DNA of 64,000 nucleotides from Paraburkholderia sp. Tr-20389. GTDB lineage: Bacteria > Pseudomonadota > Gammaproteobacteria > Burkholderiales > Burkholderiaceae. Shown piece after piece: positions 56,201 through 64,000 of the stretch. The notes beneath the pieces were generated by a model that was given only the letters and a program-made list of their open reading frames with translations, was not told the DNA's origin and did no database searches. The translations under genes were made by a program, and so were the position numbers. The stretch spans positions 1 to 64,000 of the forward strand of contig NZ_JAAGPD010000008.1 of assembly GCF_017104565.1 (NCBI RefSeq). The letters are read 5' to 3'. Position 1 is the first letter of the stretch. Each line of letters starts with the position of its first letter.

Positions 56201-59200
56201 GCGCTGCTCCGTTCCGTCGATGAAGCCTCGGGCGCACTCAGCACCGTCAGCCGCACGTCCGGCGATGCGGCGCTCGTCGGCAACAGCGGCCGGTTCGCCG
56301 AAACCGCGAACGCGTTCGAAGGCACGGCCGCCGTCACGAGCCGCGCGGCGTCGATCTTCAACGTAGTGGGCGGCCTGTCGGGCGCCGATCTTTCACTGGA
56401 ACAGGGCACGTCGCTGCTGAAGAACTGGGACGCGATGTCCGACTCCGACCGCATCGACCAGCTGTTCACGTTCGGCCTCGGCATCGCGCAGATGGGCGCG
56501 GGCTCGAAGACCCTCATGGACCGCCCGATCCGCACGCTCTTCAACGTGCCGGACGCGCCGCGCCCCGTTACGAACATCACGTTCGACGACGCCGACGTGA
56601 TGAACACATCGCGCCTCGGCACGGCGGCAATCGAAAACCAGCGGCGCCTCAACGGCGACTTCGGCGACCCGCGCGGCCGCAACAGCAATACGGTGAATCT
56701 GGATGGCAACGAGCACCTCGACGGCATCGACGCATTCGAAGCCGACAAGGGACTCGACGCCAAGGCCGCCGCGGCGCGCCGCGTGCAGAACGGCAAAGCG
56801 CTAGGCACCGACGCCGCCGATGGCGACGCCCTGCTCGTACGTCTTGCGCCCGATGCCGAAGGTGATGCGGGCACACCGCACGTCGTCGACCCATCCGCCG
56901 CCGATCCCGCCGCCGCGAAACAGCCTGCGAACGTCGCGGACCCGCAAGCCGCGTCGTGGTCGATTCCGGCGAACGTGCGGGCCGATCCCGTGATGCTCGA
57001 AGAGACCGTCGTCGCCGCATTCGAAAGCGGCAGCGGGCTCGATCAGGTGGAGTTCTACATTTACGCGCTGCAGGACGAGGAAGGCCATGCGCGCGCCATC
57101 GATGAACACGGCTTGCCCGCCACGGACAAGGGCGATTTCGTCGCCGACCTGCACGCGTCGCGCAACGACGAACGCCGCGCCGCGCTCGCCAGCGATCCGC
57201 AGGCGCTGGCCGCACACGACGCCGATCCGGATACCGGCGAGCCGCTGAACCTGACGCGCTACACGTCGCTGCACGATGCGCTTGTGCTCGGCCGCGAAGG
57301 CACGCTGGCCGGCCGCTACGGCATCGCAATGGTGGACCGCACCGCGCTCGCGCCGGACGGCTCCGCGCCGCCTGAAGCGATCGTCGGCAGGCTGGTGCCC
57401 GACGCGGCGGGGACCAACGTCAACCTGTCGCTCGACCCCGCGTTTCAGGGCGATCTGCGCATCCGTTATCCGCGTGCATTCGAGCCCGGCAAGCCGCTGA
57501 TTCGCAGCGAAAACGGACAGCGCATCGACGCCGTCAATCCGCTGTTCGGACGCGCGGAAACGCAGTGGGCCGCCTACCCGCGGCGCGAAGCCGACCTCGC
57601 GATCTATGCGCCCGACCTGCTGCGCGACGAGAACCAGTTGCCCAACGGCGAGCGCCCGCAACTGCCCGTCCCGCCCGGCCACTTCGCGGTGTATTGCCAC
57701 GCGTGGACCGATGCGTTCTCGGATGTCCACGGCAATCCATTCGACGCGCCGCAAATGGCCGACATGATCCGGGCGGCAGGCTGGGACGGCAAGTCGCCCG
57801 TCATCCTGTATGCGTGCGGCACGGCAACGCGCGTCAACCCGCTCGCGCAACTGCTGGCGAGCGTGCTGGGCGTCGACGTGTACGGTGCGAGCGGTTTCGT
57901 CGCATGGCGCGCGCACGCCGACGAGAACGGCCGCGCGACGACGGGCTACACGAGCGGACTGGTGATCGAGCCGGGCGCGTACGACCGGATGGGACGCGTC
58001 GACGAATCGGTGACGGACGCGCCGGGCATGTTTCGCTTCAGCCCGGAGCTGCCCCTCCTCAACCAGCATCCCGCCGCGATCGACTGGCGCGGTGAACAGG
58101 CGCGTCCTGTCGTCAATCGCTGGGGCGACGATGGCGGCGCGACGGCTTCCGCGCGCGCGCCGCTCAGCGTGTATCTGTGGGGCGTGCTCACGAAGCGCGG
58201 CGCGATCGTCAATCCGCGCACGGGCGCGCCTGCGAGCGCCCTCGACCTGACCTTCGCGCTCGAATCACTCACGCAACGCGGCTACACGCCGGGCACGCCC
58301 GTCGCGCTCGACGGTGCGGCCAGCGGCGCGGACCCGGCGCTGATCCAGGCTTTCTCCGATCTGATCCAGACGCCCGTCTACGGCCGTCTCGGCACGACTG
58401 ACGCGAGCGGCTGGCGCCGCGTCGATCCCAATCCGAACCGGCGGCTCGCGCGCTTCGAGATCGAACCCGATACGCAAGGCAAGTTTTCGCCGGGCGGCGC
58501 GCAGCCGATCAAACTCAATGCGCTCGAACTGCGTCCCGTGCCGGGCACACGCGTCGTCAATCTGCTCGGACACGAGGTTGCGCGGCAATACCTGAAAGTG
58601 TCCGGCTACGATATCGCGGAAACGCATGGCACGAAGCCGGACAACGTCGCCGAGGACAACACCGTCGCCGTGATGCACGACGGCCCGAGGCTGACGGCGG
58701 AACGCTTCGTTCAGGCGCTGATGGAAGACGACGCTTACACGCCCGGTAACGGCGTGCTCGTGACGGGCTGCTATCTCGGCTCGGGCGGCTATCCGTGGGC
58801 GCGCGATCTGGCGTATCACCTGCAGGCGCCCGTGATCGCCAGCATCACGAGCAACAGCACGCGCGGCACGGGCGCGCTGACGCTGCATCCGCTCGAGCCC
58901 GAGATCGGCGTGCCCGGGAGCGATCCCGATGTCGGCACGCGGCTGTATCTGCATTTGCCCGATGCGCCCGAAGAAGGCTTCGAGCCTGAGATTTCCAGGT
59001 ATCGACGCGAGCACGGCATCGACGCGACCACGCTGCGGCCGCCCGTCGAGCCCGTGGAAGCCGCACGCCCGATCGCCGGGGAGATCGACCCGAACGAGGA
59101 TTCGGGTCGGCGCGGCATCGATGGTTCACCGGACGAGCCTTCGTTCATGACTCCGCGCGCGCTCGGTCAAGGCAGCGAATCTGCGGATTCCTCCGCGCTC

Positions 59201-62200
59201 GAACCGGTCACGCCCGAGCCACTCGAACCCGACGCGATCTTCACCGCCGACGAATGGGCCGCCCGCAACGACGACAACTATCTGTCCGGCAAGACCCAGG
59301 CGCACTATCCGACTGGCAGCAAGGCCTACACGCGCCGCGACGTGACGGCCGACGGCAGCGGCATCGTGACGACCCTCGCGGGCGACCGCCCGGCACTGAT
59401 GCAACCGGGTTTCGACGACGTGACCGGACTCGCCGCAACGGATCATCCCGAGTTTCTCCGTCCCGCCGATACGTTGCTGATGCCGCCCGACGATCCGCTG
59501 CATGCCATCGGCGCGCGTGGCCTGATGTCGCCGCCGGGGCATCACGTGATCTTCGGGCACGGCATTTCGCCGGACGACATGCTCGGCCCACACGGCGTGC
59601 CGATCGGCGTCGATGAAGTCGCTGCGCGCGTCGCGCCGCTGCTCGAAGACGGCCAGGACGTCACGCTGTATTCGTGCTACGCCGGCTCCGACAAGGCCGA
59701 TCCGTTGCGGGCAAGGCGCGCGAATCGCGGACCGAGGGTGAACGCCGCCTTCGCCGATGCGCTCGCACAGCGCCTGTCGGATGCGACGGGCCGCCCGACG
59801 ACCGTCTGGGCGCCGGGCGATATCCTGCTAGTCGATCCCAACGGGACCGTGTCGGTGCGCCTAACGCGTTTCACCGGGCAGGTCGAGCGCACGGGCACGC
59901 TGATGACGACGTTCCGCGCGCGGCCTGCTTATGTGCGAGGCACTCGGGCATCCGCGGGACATGCGGTTGCCGAAGAACCGACACCGACGCCCGCCGAGAA
60001 ACCCGCCACGCCGCAAGTCAGCGATCTACGCCTGACGAACGCCGCATACGACTTCTCCCCGCTCGCCAACGACACATTCGATTCTGTCTCGCTGGAGCAT
60101 CCTTTCGCCGACGCGCTGACGTCGCGTCCCGGCGTGTTGAGCGACGTCGCGCGCGTCACGCGTCCTGGCGGCGAGATCACGCTGTCGCGCCCCAGCGGCC
60201 TGCTCGACGAGCCGCACCCGTTGCAAGCGCTCGAACACACGATACACGCCCTTCGCGACGCCGGACTCACGAATCTGCGCGCGGAGTTCGTGACGCTCGG
60301 CGACGCGAGCATCGAACTGGGCGACGGCGTCGATATCGGCGCGCTCGATCCTGAAGACGGCTACTTCCGTTTCAGCGGCACGGTGCCACTACCCGACGAG
60401 GCGGCATCTGCTGCAAGTGAGCCGGCAAGCGCGAGCGTGTCCGATCTCGACTACGCATTCGCCAGCCAGGAGCCGGCGCAACACACCGTCAAACACGTGT
60501 ACGTGAGCGCCGACGCGCTGCCGGATGAATCGGCCATCGCACCCGACGCCGATCCGCGCGAGCGCTTCGAAGCGCGCATGCAGGCGAACCTGGACGCAGT
60601 CGCGCAGACGACGGCCGTGCAGGTCCGCACGCTGTCATCGCTCGGCTACGATCCCGCCGCGGAACTGCATCTCGACACACCCGAAGGCATCCTGAGCAAA
60701 CCTGCGGGCATCGACATGTACGTCGTGCAGACCCGCGATGAAGCGACAGGCACGACGTCATACTGTCTCGCTGCCATCGACGAAAACGGCTTGCCCGAAG
60801 GCTATGCCGCCGTGAACGGCAACGGCATGCGCGCGCTCGCGATGACGCGGCGCGGCCCGTTGTGGCCCGTCGCGGGCGCGGCCGATCCCGCGCCGCCGAC
60901 GCCTGCCGCACGCGTTCCCGATCCTGCATCGACCTCGGCGACGGCTGCGGTCGCGCGGGAGCAGCGCGCCGCCGACTGGCTCGACGAACACGATCTGCGC
61001 ACGCTGCAACGTATCGACGGCGCGCACGTGCCGATGCTGTCGGGACTCGTGCGCCGTCTGGGCCGCAACGCGCACGTGCTGATCACCGAGCACGCTGCAC
61101 ACCCCGGCGCCGATCAGGAACACGCGCAACCGGCATTCATCGCGTCGCTGACGACGGACGAACACGGCGTGCTCAGTTCGATCGAACCAACACAAGGCAA
61201 GTCCGTGCCGCGCGCGCTCACGAAAGCGCTGACAGGAACGGGCGATGCCGGCATCGCCGCGCGCAGGAAGTACGACTTCTATGTGTCGCCTGTTGCCGCC
61301 GATGACCTCGCGCGTTTCGGCGGCCCGGCGAAGATCGAAAGCGAGACGATGATGGGCAAGACGTCGTGGCGCGTGACGCCGTCCGGCAAGCCCGTCGACA
61401 CTGCCATCGTCGGCGATATCACGGAGTTGTCGGAGGCGTTGCGATTCCGGCGCCCGAGTCACGCTGCGCACGCCGCCGATGCGCAGCAGCGCATCTATGC
61501 GGTCGAGGAAAAAACGGGCAAGGTGCTCGGCTACGCCGAACGCAATCTCGATCACACGTGGACCTATTACGAGAAAGCGAAAGCCGGCGATACGAAGATC
61601 GGCCCGCAGGATCTGAGCGCCGCGTTCCGCCGCCGTGCGCGCGGGATTCCCCTGGGCCGGGCGGGACGGCGCGGCGTGACGTTCGTCGTCAGCGAGACGG
61701 CGCCGTCGGCGCTCGATCGCGTGGGCGGATTCAGGCCCGCTGAAAAAAACGAAGTTTCCGTACCGGCGACGAGCGAAGGCGCAAACCAGCCCGAAACCAA
61801 GCCGCGCCGCAAATCGGGCGACGTGGTGCAGTTGCAGGTCGCGCGCGCCGACGAAGCCGCGCGGCGCACCTGGGCGCACGTGCGCGGCCGCGAAACCGCG
61901 AGCGCCGACCATCCCCTCGTCGAGCCGAACCTGCTGCCCTCGACCGATAGCCGGAACCTGCATGCCGTCGACTTCAGCGGCCACAATGCGCTGCATCTTC
62001 TGCGCGCGATCCAGCAAGATTCGATCGACAGAAACCACACGATCTACGTATTCGACACGAAGGACACGCTCGCCGAAGCGATCGGCAAGCCACGCGGCAT
62101 CATTGCGTGGCGCGACGAAGGACTGCGCTGGTTCGACAACGTCAGGCAGGCGAACAACGTCAATCATCAAGGCATGAGTCTCGACGAAATGCCGATCGGC

Positions 62201-64000
62201 ACCGACCGCTTCGGCGCGAACGTGCACTTTCTGCTGACGCGTCTGACGCCGCGCGAATTTCTCGCTGTCGCGAAACCGACGCGCCTCGCCGCCCTCACCT
62301 CGCGCGCTCAAACGCTCCGACGGCAATGGGCCGCCACGGCGGAAACGGGCAAGCAGAACGCCGCGTTCAGGCAGCGCGCGGAACAGATCAAGGCGAGCTA
62401 CGAAACGGTGCGCCGCGAGGCCGACGATCTGCGCCACGAGATGCAGAACTCGCTCGGCACGCGCAACCGTCGCAAGAGCGGCGCGAATCTGGCGCACGTG
62501 CGCTCGCCGATGAAGATCGAGCCGTATCAGCCGGGGCTTGCATCGACGACGGTCATCGAATCGAATCTGCGCAGCGGCGCGGCAAAGCTCGACCAGTACT
62601 TTCCCGAGTCCGAGCGCATCGAGGCGTTCAACGCGCGCATGGGCGGTCCGAAAGGACAGCGCCTGATTTTCACTGGCGGACGGCAGACCATCATGTCCGA
62701 CGCGGTGATGTGGAAGAGCCTCGGCAACGATCTGAAGGTTGCGCGCGAAGTCTCGACGTCGTCGCCGCGCTTCTTGCCGGTTTCGCGCAAGTCATTGGGA
62801 CGGAAATTCGGCGCGGCGACGGTCGCCGACCGGCGAATGATCCGCTACTTCGTGCGTCACGATGCGGCGATTCAGGACCGTATCGCACCGATGGCGCGCT
62901 CGTTCTCGCTGCGCGACGATCCCGCGCTGATGACGGCGCAGATCGAACGCTATGGCGGCGTGATGCCGATGGTGTCGCTCGTCGTCGATCCGCACTCGCT
63001 CAAGGCCGCGCTCGGCAAGCCGCACGACCCCGAATTTCTCGAACGCGTGCGCGCGCTCGGCGATCAGCAGCATGCGCGCTTCGACGGCGCAAAAGGCGTG
63101 ATCGAGCCGGGTCCGGACTCGGAAGGCGACGCGCTGCAACTCGACGATCTGGATTACCTCGGACGCTGGCTCGACGAAGCGTCGAAATCGGGTTTCGCGA
63201 TCCGCCTGGAAACGGCGCCCGCGCGTGCACTCGTCGGCAAGGACAACCGCTTCCAGGCCGGCACCAACGACGACTACCACGACTACGTGCGCGTGTTCAG
63301 TGCGCTGGAGAAGTGGGCGAACGCGAACCCCGATGCGCCCGCGCCGAACGTGATGGTCACCTTCCACGGCTGGGACGCCGTGCCGGAATCGGTGCCGGGT
63401 GCGGGCCACGCGCGACTGCTGGAAGCCGTGCTCGCGCGCAAGGGGCTCGAATGGGTGCACATGGGGCTGTCGTACGGCACGCACGGCGCCGACTTCATCG
63501 CGAACCAGGACCTGACGACACGCCTTGCACAGATGATCGTCGACTATCGCAACGCACCCGATGTGCTCGCGCGTCTGCATGGCGCCGACTCGCTCACGCG
63601 CGTGTTCGAGCGTGTCGACCGGCAGACGCTCGCAGACCAGCATCAATTGCTGTTCGCGGAGATCGAGCGGATCGGTGGATCGCAGGGAATGAAACCGGCC
63701 GAGATCGACGCGTTGCGTCATCAACTGTACGAAGGCAACACGACCGCGTTCCTCGACAGCGCGCGCAAGGCGACGATCGAGTATGCGCGGCCGCAATGGC
63801 AAACAGGCGACAACGCGCCGGCCGGCAAGACCGAACGGCTCGCGCGCGCATTCGCACAGCGCTGGATGGAAGACACGGGCGATGCGTTGACGACGACGCG
63901 GCCGGCGACGCGCGCCACCGCGAACGATCCCGCTCCGACTGCATACTGGCGCTCCGTGGTCGCAGACCCGGTGCTCAAGAACGACGGCACCAAGCCGCTC
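53228..64000 (+). CDS. Giant putative type III-secreted protein (partial, at least 3591 codons) with three caspase-like His/Cys modules
   Basis: Open from ATG 53228 (GGAG seven bases upstream) to the window edge without a stop. No Sec signal; the N terminus is Ser/Gly/Pro/Asn-rich (MSLMAVDGGGSTYVPPPSN), as in type III substrates. A coiled helical region (about 35-330) and an alpha-rich region (about 330-890) follow. A Gly/Ala-rich hydrophobic hairpin lies at about 890-950, with a second glycine-rich segment at 965-990. Three similar folds have a strand ending in His and, 31-39 residues on, a strand ending in Cys: His1491/Cys1530 (VYCHAWTD, VILYACGTA), His1817/Cys1848 (VAVMHDGP, VLVTGCYLG) and His2111/Cys2150 (HHVIFGHGI, VTLYSCYAG). 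Further mixed domains fill 2200-3591. It recalls giant uncharacterised effector-like proteins of Burkholderiales. Function unknown; protease-type toxin is a reasonable guess. Confidence 0.85.
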   Translation, partial: MSLMAVDGGGSTYVPPPSNPDKPKPANTGANGSNAAPTAQQQALAAAKAETARLLKIAQQEMATLQRLRNQGAKQADIDAQIKKAGQAWGAVQAAAENQMRVSADGGGDAKKAISSAAADVRALDKDDPILDEVVTDSQNTVTPETAVQRTTNEKAFQFALAAQTDQDATDKVNAYNAETPAQQQADGEEYAYSIRQDKSTADTGANNAYDALEKALRHEYSVEAATLRLHDANADYAAWQKEPSGARRADEADAAQELSQAQTQYDKVTAGDDSALDYVTADEQKQAVATVKNQHPDAWYGSVVDMLGQQSALKRDISLVNPDDPSLSPQMKQLAQNDPVTFALLQETGQTIDPNAPGLSPKEKELAQQNPLALAFVRMTGVNVDPAKMTPTEKKQLDQLGLFQYACAHADPKSAGVQKMQMLMAAAPDVRLQYTKQQVDLLMQDPGHNASAALKVLNTNMNATFSISDREQMWNEAGLPHFNQKYVESQIDPLMVKPDTTANDPDSVRARNDSTMNADKVGKWMQATLDMNDVPPEFAGVVIDTVKHDFSDKWMQSNTGTPAIERGTDFYKGLSQAVSLADLQPTDTGVPVARENDVASWLMNEDGNAKSMIYTLRGDSTSYGFDSVRDTVSGGYGPALSQALLKQMQGDDRFKSGFANDFQLMLSQGMEKAQSKVDSANADASYKIFQTDPSKVLQPYFDDFQQHFDNQPHTFDAGSSQLTNFVGVGLGMQPDDPSVIPTDNQDNPSMGMLEQLIVNNVAFNQGKSLFASNGNATKMINTVTDQIRKVGGDHAVVTLVPTYYVSKDSGASPSALFKVQVNGRPGEFKYIDDRGWSYDKLDDYQHNNGLSDSATLYVPKNLTLGAASSGPAQYDSVAAHITSGWQHVEHVLEIGTGILAAVGGVVLVASGVGAVEGGLLLGAAWTAVGAGMAVGTGVAVQDLVNLNDHGQSLGFGNAQARSDWISLIGSGAGVFGGGLGMASKSLMESAALLRSVDEASGALSTVSRTSGDAALVGNSGRFAETANAFEGTAAVTSRAASIFNVVGGLSGADLSLEQGTSLLKNWDAMSDSDRIDQLFTFGLGIAQMGAGSKTLMDRPIRTLFNVPDAPRPVTNITFDDADVMNTSRLGTAAIENQRRLNGDFGDPRGRNSNTVNLDGNEHLDGIDAFEADKGLDAKAAAARRVQNGKALGTDAADGDALLVRLAPDAEGDAGTPHVVDPSAADPAAAKQPANVADPQAASWSIPANVRADPVMLEETVVAAFESGSGLDQVEFYIYALQDEEGHARAIDEHGLPATDKGDFVADLHASRNDERRAALASDPQALAAHDADPDTGEPLNLTRYTSLHDALVLGREGTLAGRYGIAMVDRTALAPDGSAPPEAIVGRLVPDAAGTNVNLSLDPAFQGDLRIRYPRAFEPGKPLIRSENGQRIDAVNPLFGRAETQWAAYPRREADLAIYAPDLLRDENQLPNGERPQLPVPPGHFAVYCHAWTDAFSDVHGNPFDAPQMADMIRAAGWDGKSPVILYACGTATRVNPLAQLLASVLGVDVYGASGFVAWRAHADENGRATTGYTSGLVIEPGAYDRMGRVDESVTDAPGMFRFSPELPLLNQHPAAIDWRGEQARPVVNRWGDDGGATASARAPLSVYLWGVLTKRGAIVNPRTGAPASALDLTFALESLTQRGYTPGTPVALDGAASGADPALIQAFSDLIQTPVYGRLGTTDASGWRRVDPNPNRRLARFEIEPDTQGKFSPGGAQPIKLNALELRPVPGTRVVNLLGHEVARQYLKVSGYDIAETHGTKPDNVAEDNTVAVMHDGPRLTAERFVQALMEDDAYTPGNGVLVTGCYLGSGGYPWARDLAYHLQAPVIASITSNSTRGTGALTLHPLEPEIGVPGSDPDVGTRLYLHLPDAPEEGFEPEISRYRREHGIDATTLRPPVEPVEAARPIAGEIDPNEDSGRRGIDGSPDEPSFMTPRALGQGSESADSSALEPVTPEPLEPDAIFTADEWAARNDDNYLSGKTQAHYPTGSKAYTRRDVTADGSGIVTTLAGDRPALMQPGFDDVTGLAATDHPEFLRPADTLLMPPDDPLHAIGARGLMSPPGHHVIFGHGISPDDMLGPHGVPIGVDEVAARVAPLLEDGQDVTLYSCYAGSDKADPLRARRANRGPRVNAAFADALAQRLSDATGRPTTVWAPGDILLVDPNGTVSVRLTRFTGQVERTGTLMTTFRARPAYVRGTRASAGHAVAEEPTPTPAEKPATPQVSDLRLTNAAYDFSPLANDTFDSVSLEHPFADALTSRPGVLSDVARVTRPGGEITLSRPSGLLDEPHPLQALEHTIHALRDAGLTNLRAEFVTLGDASIELGDGVDIGALDPEDGYFRFSGTVPLPDEAASAASEPASASVSDLDYAFASQEPAQHTVKHVYVSADALPDESAIAPDADPRERFEARMQANLDAVAQTTAVQVRTLSSLGYDPAAELHLDTPEGILSKPAGIDMYVVQTRDEATGTTSYCLAAIDENGLPEGYAAVNGNGMRALAMTRRGPLWPVAGAADPAPPTPAARVPDPASTSATAAVAREQRAADWLDEHDLRTLQRIDGAHVPMLSGLVRRLGRNAHVLITEHAAHPGADQEHAQPAFIASLTTDEHGVLSSIEPTQGKSVPRALTKALTGTGDAGIAARRKYDFYVSPVAADDLARFGGPAKIESETMMGKTSWRVTPSGKPVDTAIVGDITELSEALRFRRPSHAAHAADAQQRIYAVEEKTGKVLGYAERNLDHTWTYYEKAKAGDTKIGPQDLSAAFRRRARGIPLGRAGRRGVTFVVSETAPSALDRVGGFRPAEKNEVSVPATSEGANQPETKPRRKSGDVVQLQVARADEAARRTWAHVRGRETASADHPLVEPNLLPSTDSRNLHAVDFSGHNALHLLRAIQQDSIDRNHTIYVFDTKDTLAEAIGKPRGIIAWRDEGLRWFDNVRQANNVNHQGMSLDEMPIGTDRFGANVHFLLTRLTPREFLAVAKPTRLAALTSRAQTLRRQWAATAETGKQNAAFRQRAEQIKASYETVRREADDLRHEMQNSLGTRNRRKSGANLAHVRSPMKIEPYQPGLASTTVIESNLRSGAAKLDQYFPESERIEAFNARMGGPKGQRLIFTGGRQTIMSDAVMWKSLGNDLKVAREVSTSSPRFLPVSRKSLGRKFGAATVADRRMIRYFVRHDAAIQDRIAPMARSFSLRDDPALMTAQIERYGGVMPMVSLVVDPHSLKAALGKPHDPEFLERVRALGDQQHARFDGAKGVIEPGPDSEGDALQLDDLDYLGRWLDEASKSGFAIRLETAPARALVGKDNRFQAGTNDDYHDYVRVFSALEKWANANPDAPAPNVMVTFHGWDAVPESVPGAGHARLLEAVLARKGLEWVHMGLSYGTHGADFIANQDLTTRLAQMIVDYRNAPDVLARLHGADSLTRVFERVDRQTLADQHQLLFAEIERIGGSQGMKPAEIDALRHQLYEGNTTAFLDSARKATIEYARPQWQTGDNAPAGKTERLARAFAQRWMEDTGDALTTTRPATRATANDPAPTAYWRSVVADPVLKNDGTKPL

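Noticed and set aside
53864-62497. Several long minus-strand frames opposite the giant type III-linked gene
   Set aside because: The plus strand is one continuous protein-like frame over the same span; the minus frames lack any domain and are shadows.

Overview
The window looks like chromosome or megaplasmid DNA of a high-GC betaproteobacterium, most likely a Burkholderiales member of the Paraburkholderia/Caballeronia/Burkholderia group. This rests on the very high third-position GC, the bce-like exopolysaccharide gene set, the NarL-type regulators and the style of the type III genes. The genus is inference; no rRNA, tRNA, IS element or CRISPR array was seen.

Region 1 (9-8067, minus strand) is a compact operon for an atypical type II secretion machine. 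In transcription order it encodes a GspG-like pseudopilin, GspF, GspE, four small inner-membrane/periplasmic proteins resembling PilM-PilN-PilO-PilP, and a TPR-containing lipoprotein secretin. Most junctions are ATGA overlaps.

Region 2 (8193-12154) is regulatory: a NarL-type response regulator co-transcribed with a His/Met-rich SCO1-type copper chaperone, a divergent soluble PAS histidine kinase, and a second NarL-type regulator. A small lytic transglycosylase follows (12713-13354).

Region 3 (13381-28647, minus strand) is a large operon for secreted copper proteins. In transcription order it encodes two multicopper-oxidase-like proteins carrying complementary halves of the copper ligand set, a 2726-residue mosaic exoprotein (cupredoxin, Ig/cadherin-like, Sdr-like, IPT and beta-helix segments), a 162-residue exported protein, two paralogous LolA-like exported proteins, and a cytochrome c fused to a periplasmic-binding-protein domain. 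Regions 1-3 together look like one system: a dedicated type II-like exporter, a copper chaperone, an electron-transfer protein and a regulated extracellular metallo-oxidase. The promoters of regions 1, 2 and 3 share a CCCTAC/GTAGGG-type element. This is the best candidate here for an undescribed system. The closest precedent I know is the atypical type II system (OxpG) that exports the multicopper protein OmpB in Geobacter sulfurreducens.

Region 4 (28968-45574) is an exopolysaccharide/O-antigen cluster, mostly on the minus strand. It has a ManC-like guanylyltransferase fused to a GT4 glycosyltransferase, gmd, a Wzc-type tyrosine kinase, GT4 and GT2 glycosyltransferases, a Wzy-like polymerase, a PslG-like glycoside hydrolase, a Wzx flippase, an NAD-dependent epimerase, rmlA and rmlB. 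A convergent GT2 gene sits at its end.

Region 5 (45575-50339) is looser and visibly less GC-rich in its gaps: a PAP2-family membrane protein, two AraC-family regulators (one GlxA-like), a decayed LysR gene and long gene-poor stretches.

Region 6 (50340-64000, plus strand) starts a partial type III secretion locus: sctQ, sctR and a VirB1-like lytic transglycosylase. These are followed by one giant open frame of at least 3591 codons that runs off the window. It contains three tandem caspase-like His/Cys signatures and is a plausible giant type III substrate.
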